NCBI GenBank assembly: GCA_948629335.1
Contig: CAPHZB010000034.1
Location: forward strand, 1 to 9,710
Length of the DNA stretch: 9,710 nucleotides
DNA from: an uncultured Bacilli bacterium
Lineage (GTDB): Bacteria > Bacillota_I > Bacilli_A > RF39 > UBA660
Reading direction: 5' to 3'
Part shown: piece by piece, positions 6,744 to 9,710 of the stretch
Layout of the letters: each line of letters begins with the position of its first letter
How positions within the stretch are numbered: the first letter of the stretch is position 1
The notes under the pieces: model-generated
Told to the model about the DNA's origin: nothing
Databases searched by the model: none
What the model saw: only the letters and a program-made list of their open reading frames with translations
Program-made: the position numbers and the translations under genes

Positions 6744-6767
6744 AGTTGGCGATATGTCAACTTTTTT
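6744..6767 (+). terminator. Hairpin with T-run before the flippase gene
   Basis: AGTTGGCG (6744-6751), an ATA loop, and TGTCAACT (6755-6762) pair over eight positions with two G-U pairs, followed by T to 6767. It lies directly after the M23 stop and just before the flippase RBS (AGGAAGGAG), so it may reduce read-through rather than stop it. Confidence 0.5.
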
Positions 6768-6781
6768 AGGAAGGAGTCTAT

Positions 6782-8410
6782 ATGAAAAAAAATAGTTTCA
6801 TGGAAGGAAGTTTTATTGCCACATTTGGAATCATTCTGTGCAAAATCATTGGACTTGTTTATGTCATCCCCTTCTACGCCATGATATCAAATACAGGAGC
6901 AGCCTTATATAGTTATGCTTATTCCATTTATGCTGTATTCTTAAGTTTATCCACAAGTGGAATTCCCATTGCTATGAGCAAACTTGTTAGTGAATACAAT
7001 AGTTTGGAATATTATTATACAAAAGAAAAAATTTTTAAACTTGGAAACTTAATTATTTTAATTCTTGGCATCTTTTTCTTTTTCATCCTTTTTTTCTTTG
7101 CACCTAGCGTTTCTTCTTTTATTTTAGGTGGCGCAACAGGAGGAAACAGTGTAGAAGATGTTACCTTAGTTATTCGTGTTGTTGCAACAGCACTTCTCAT
7201 TGTTCCCTCATTAAGTGTGATTAAAGGATATTACCAAGGACATAAATACATTACTCCCCCTAGTATTGCCAATGTAATTGAACAGTTACTTCGTGTTGTT
7301 ATTATTATTGTAGGTTGTTTTATCAGTTTAAAAATAATGGGATTAAAAGAGGGCATTGCAATTGCAATTTCGGTATTTGCTGCAACAATTGGCGCACTTC
7401 TTGCCTATCTTTACTTATATTTTAAAATGAAAAAAAATAAAGATTCTTTTAAATGCAATGAACATATTACCCGAAATGAAGCAAAATTTACAACGAAGTA
7501 TTTAGTAAAACAAATTATTCTTTTAGCGCTTCCTTTCATTATTATTGATGTTTTAAAGTCATCCTATAATTTAGTAGATACACTGACTGTCGTTAGAACA
7601 CTGACTGATTTAGGTTATGCTAGTAATGTTTCAGAAACTGCATTTTCTGTCATTGGAACATGGGGTTCTAAATTAAGTATGATTGTTATTTCTATTTCTA
7701 TGGGTATTTCAACAAGTTTAATTCCAAATATAGCCTCTGATTTTATTCAGAAAAAAAACAATTCTTTAAATATAAAAATCAATCAAGCTATTCAAACATT
7801 ACTATTTTTTATTATTCCTATGACCTTTGGACTTTTCTTCTTGGCGCGTCCTGTTTGGATCATTTTCTATGGCTACAATGCCCTTAGTATTGAAGTATTT
7901 CGCATGTTTATTATTCAATCAATTACATTTTCTTTAATTACGATACTAATTAACATTGTACAAACAACTAACAAAAACAAAGTAGCTATCCTTACGCTTT
8001 TATTCTCCCTTATTGCAAATGCTATTTTAAATATTCCAATGATGTATTTGTGTGAATTTATTGGTTTTGGAGGATATCAAGGAGCAAGTGTTGCTACTTT
8101 AATTACACAAATTATTCCATGTACATTTTTGTTCCTCTATTTAAAAAAATATTTACATTTGAATTATCGTTCTACAAAAATAAATGTGACAAAGATTGTT
8201 CTTGCAACTCTTATTATGTTAGTTTCCATGATGCTTTTAGAATTTATTATTCCTTTAAATACGCTTCATAGAATGTCTTCTATCGTTCAAGTGGTTCTTT
8301 ATGTCTTCTTTGGTTCTAGTATTTATTTTTATATCATGCATAAAAGTGGGGTTTTAAAGGAATTATTTGGAGATAATTTATTAAAAAAATTATATAAAAC
8401 ACGTTCTTAA
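6782..8410 (+). CDS. MOP-superfamily flippase, YtgP/SpoVB/MurJ-like
   Basis: This is a polytopic membrane transporter of the oligosaccharide/lipid flippase superfamily, of the group that includes Bacillus YtgP (MurJ) and SpoVB. The likely job is moving lipid II, the peptidoglycan precursor, to the outer face of the membrane. About fourteen hydrophobic segments are spread over 542 residues, close to the usual length. Characteristic segments are STSGIPIAMSKLVSEYN (57-73) and GYYQGHKY (149-156) followed by VIEQLLR (165-171), the conserved region seen in SpoVB/YtgP proteins. A strong AGGAAGGAG lies just upstream of the ATG. It follows the M23 peptidase gene by 39 bp with a weak hairpin between them, so partial co-transcription is possible. 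Which exact subfamily (MurJ-like housekeeping or sporulation SpoVB) cannot be decided here; no sporulation genes are visible nearby. Confidence 0.85.
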   Translation: MKKNSFMEGSFIATFGIILCKIIGLVYVIPFYAMISNTGAALYSYAYSIYAVFLSLSTSGIPIAMSKLVSEYNSLEYYYTKEKIFKLGNLIILILGIFFFFILFFFAPSVSSFILGGATGGNSVEDVTLVIRVVATALLIVPSLSVIKGYYQGHKYITPPSIANVIEQLLRVVIIIVGCFISLKIMGLKEGIAIAISVFAATIGALLAYLYLYFKMKKNKDSFKCNEHITRNEAKFTTKYLVKQIILLALPFIIIDVLKSSYNLVDTLTVVRTLTDLGYASNVSETAFSVIGTWGSKLSMIVISISMGISTSLIPNIASDFIQKKNNSLNIKINQAIQTLLFFIIPMTFGLFFLARPVWIIFYGYNALSIEVFRMFIIQSITFSLITILINIVQTTNKNKVAILTLLFSLIANAILNIPMMYLCEFIGFGGYQGASVATLITQIIPCTFLFLYLKKYLHLNYRSTKINVTKIVLATLIMLVSMMLLEFIIPLNTLHRMSSIVQVVLYVFFGSSIYFYIMHKSGVLKELFGDNLLKKLYKTRS

Positions 8411-8421
8411 GCGTGTTTTTT
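8396..8421 (+). terminator. Terminator overlapping the flippase stop codon
   Basis: AAAACACG (8396-8403) pairs with CGTGTTTT (8412-8419), with the TAA stop (8408-8410) in the loop and the T-run extending to 8421. It is a good intrinsic terminator and means the last codons of the flippase are part of its stem. Confidence 0.72.
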
Positions 8422-8464
8422 GTATATTTTTCAGAACTTTAAGAATACTACTAATGGTGATAGT

Positions 8465-8974
8465 ATGCATCCATTTATTTATCTTGCCATTTTTTCCCTA
8501 AAACTTCTTGAAAATGCTTTAGGTACAGTTCGTATGATTGTTGCCATGAATGGAAAAAAGATGTTAGGGGCCATCTTACAATTTTTAATTGGAATTGTTT
8601 GGGTAGCTTCTGCCTCTATGGCAATTACCAATGTAACAAATGACCCCATAAAAATATTTGTTTTTGCCTTTGGCTCAGCGGTTGGCTCTTATGTGGGATG
8701 TGCCGTTGAAAATAAGCTAGCTATGGGAGAAAATATTCTTTTTTGTATTACCAACCAAATGGAGGTTTTAAACCAATTGAATGAAGCAGGTTACACCTAT
8801 ACTACCTTATTAGGAAGTGGTACAAAAGACTCCTGTTATGTTATTCTCCTTGCCATTCCAAGAAAGAGTAAGAAAAAAGTCATTCAAATTATCAAACAAA
8901 TTGACTCTCGGGCCATGATTATATCTGAAGTTTCTGATACTATTGTTGGAGGAAATGTCATTTCGCATACTTAG
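8465..8974 (+). CDS. UPF0316 membrane protein (DUF5698 + DUF2179)
   Basis: This resembles the UPF0316/YebE-type family of Bacillota. The N-terminal half has three hydrophobic segments at about residues 3-18, 30-58 and 65-85, with the family-like region LENALGTVRMIVAMNGKK and the GSYVGCAVENKLAMG loop. The C-terminal half (about 95-169) is a small soluble DUF2179 domain with LLGSGTKDSCYVILLAIPR and a final IISEVSDTIVGG. DUF2179 domains are suspected to sense small ligands, but no function is established to my knowledge. The ATG at 8465 (GGTGAT upstream) is preferred to a TTG at 8420, which lies inside the preceding terminator; this gives 169 aa, the usual size. The gene's 3' end overlaps the convergent phosphodiesterase gene by 17 bp. 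Confidence 0.82.
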   Translation: MHPFIYLAIFSLKLLENALGTVRMIVAMNGKKMLGAILQFLIGIVWVASASMAITNVTNDPIKIFVFAFGSAVGSYVGCAVENKLAMGENILFCITNQMEVLNQLNEAGYTYTTLLGSGTKDSCYVILLAIPRKSKKKVIQIIKQIDSRAMIISEVSDTIVGGNVISHT

Positions 8975-9575
8975 GATAATCTGTAATAATAAAAATATTT
9001 TTATCTTTATATTTTTTGATGTCTTCCTTATTGTTTACTGTCCATATTCCCTCTTCTTTCTTATACTGTCGATAATGAGAAAAACATACATCTAATATAC
9101 CTTTTTCTTTTTCTAAATTCAAAAAATATCCTTTTAAATATCCCATTTTATATAAAGGATATTGTCTTTTTAAAGCCAATATAAATGGATAGGAAAAACT
9201 TACTAAATAATATTGATTCGGGTATTTTTTTAATAATCGAATGAATCTTTTCCATTCTTTTATTTCATTTTTAGATACCTTTAAATCTAGAATCAAAAAT
9301 TTATTTGTTTTCACCTGCTTTAAAATATCTTCTAAAAGATCAATCTTCTTACATTTTCTTAAATCTTTATATTTTTGTTTATTGATAAACATTACATTCT
9401 TATTCTCACAAAGAAGAAGTCCGTTATGGTGAACAACAAATTTTTTATCTTGTGTAATATGTACATCAATTTCCACTCCATCTACATAATCATAGGTTAA
9501 TACATCTAAAACTGCCTCTTTTGTATTTTCCTTATAAGGTCCCCCATTAGCCCTATGAGCAATAATATAACTCAT
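8958..9575 (-). CDS. Glycerophosphodiester phosphodiesterase family protein
   Basis: GDPD enzymes hydrolyse glycerophosphodiesters to glycerol-3-phosphate and an alcohol, in lipid turnover or teichoic-acid degradation. The TIM-barrel motifs are readable: AHR (H7, R8) with ENT at 16-18, VEIDV (E35, D37), VVHHN (catalytic-type His50), LILDLK (D97 where Glu is more usual), a Trp-Thr-Val-Asn near the end and a final ITDYP. HHN replaces the more common HD. No signal peptide is seen, so it should be cytoplasmic. At 205 aa it is a little shorter than typical (about 230-250). The ATG at 9575 is chosen because AGGTGAT lies about eight bases upstream; a GTG at 9584 falls within that site. It runs convergently to the UPF0316 gene, and downstream of a terminator from an upstream minus-strand gene. 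Confidence 0.85.
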   Translation of the reverse strand: MSYIIAHRANGGPYKENTKEAVLDVLTYDYVDGVEIDVHITQDKKFVVHHNGLLLCENKNVMFINKQKYKDLRKCKKIDLLEDILKQVKTNKFLILDLKVSKNEIKEWKRFIRLLKKYPNQYYLVSFSYPFILALKRQYPLYKMGYLKGYFLNLEKEKGILDVCFSHYRQYKKEEGIWTVNNKEDIKKYKDKNIFIITDYPKYAK

Positions 9576-9599
9576 TAAAATCACCTATTACACTATATG

Positions 9600-9624
9600 A
9601 AAAAAAGATATGCTATGATATCCT
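9600..9624 (-). terminator. Terminator of the upstream minus-strand gene
   Basis: On the minus strand GATAT-CATAGC-ATATC (positions 9621-9606), flanked by an A-run before and seven T after (9606-9600), with a one-base bulge, forms a hairpin. It overlaps the TAG stop (9615-9613) of the partial gene. The A/T flanks would also allow plus-strand function. The short stem is a weakness. Confidence 0.5.
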
Positions 9625-9710
9625 TTTTTCTTTTTTTACATACATAACAGACTTCTCTGTATTTTGTTTATCTGTATTTTGTTTATCTGTATTTTGTTTA
9701 TCTGTATTTT
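9613..9710 (-). CDS. C-terminal end of an unidentified gene (partial, 5' outside window)
   Basis: A minus-strand frame enters at the right edge and ends at TAG (9615-9613). It reads as about four copies of N-T-D/E-K-Q followed by KSVMYVKKEKRIS. The unit of 15 bases is a multiple of three and the frame stays open, followed directly by a terminator-like hairpin, which supports coding. One alternative frame (repeat K-I-Q-I-N) is also open across the repeats, so the assignment is not certain. The low-complexity hydrophilic tail says nothing about function; start and body lie outside the window. Confidence 0.45.
   Translation of the reverse strand, partial: NTDKQNTDKQNTDKQNTEKSVMYVKKEKRIS
9656..9710. 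repeat. 15-bp tandem repeat, at least 3.7 copies
   Basis: TCTGTATTTTGTTTA repeats at 9656-9670 (one mismatch in the first copy, TCTGT preceded as CTCTGT), 9671-9685, 9686-9700 and a partial copy 9701-9710 that continues past the window. Copies are nearly identical, suggesting recent expansion or slippage, and would encode a five-residue repeat on the minus strand. Confidence 0.85.

Overview
The window is very AT-rich DNA from a low-GC Gram-positive bacterium, most likely an uncultured Bacilli or Erysipelotrichia-type member of the Bacillota. TGA ends several genes and TGG encodes Trp, so the standard bacterial code applies and this is not a Mycoplasma-type code. Ribosome binding sites are mostly GGAGG/AAGGTG-like. 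No tool was run; all family assignments come from reading the translations.

Left part (1-3764): accessory, mobile-element-like DNA. It holds a TTG-started 521-aa protein built from about seven roughly 50-residue helix-turn-helix-like units (231-1796), a small two-helix membrane protein whose frame overlaps it (1805-2065), the C-terminal remnant of a serine recombinase (2081-2446), a second gene-end fragment in another frame (2424-2585), a 19-bp inverted repeat enclosing 217 bp (2518-2772), and a 316-aa soluble protein of unknown function (2814-3764). The remnants suggest a decayed integrative element.

Junction (3765-4196): about 430 bp without a clear gene. It contains a plus-strand terminator and, on the minus strand, a compact leader-like arrangement (a hairpin over a strong Shine-Dalgarno, a six-codon ORF, and three segments that can pair with one another) with no gene behind it.

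Right part (4197-9710): ordinary cell-envelope genes. A coiled-coil membrane protein of unknown function, a PgsA-like phosphatidylglycerophosphate synthase, a secreted coiled-coil/M23 peptidase of the EnvC/CwlO-like type, an MOP-family flippase (YtgP/SpoVB/MurJ-like) and a UPF0316 (DUF5698+DUF2179) membrane protein lie on the plus strand. A glycerophosphodiester phosphodiesterase runs convergently and overlaps the UPF0316 gene by 17 bp. The last 98 bases hold the C-terminal end of an unidentified minus-strand gene with a 15-bp tandem repeat encoding a five-residue repeat. Together these genes fit phospholipid synthesis and turnover, lipid II export and peptidoglycan cleavage.

The most interesting parts are the repeat protein with its small membrane partner, the inverted-repeat segment beside recombinase debris, and the orphan leader-like element at 3895-4009. 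None is proven to be a new system.
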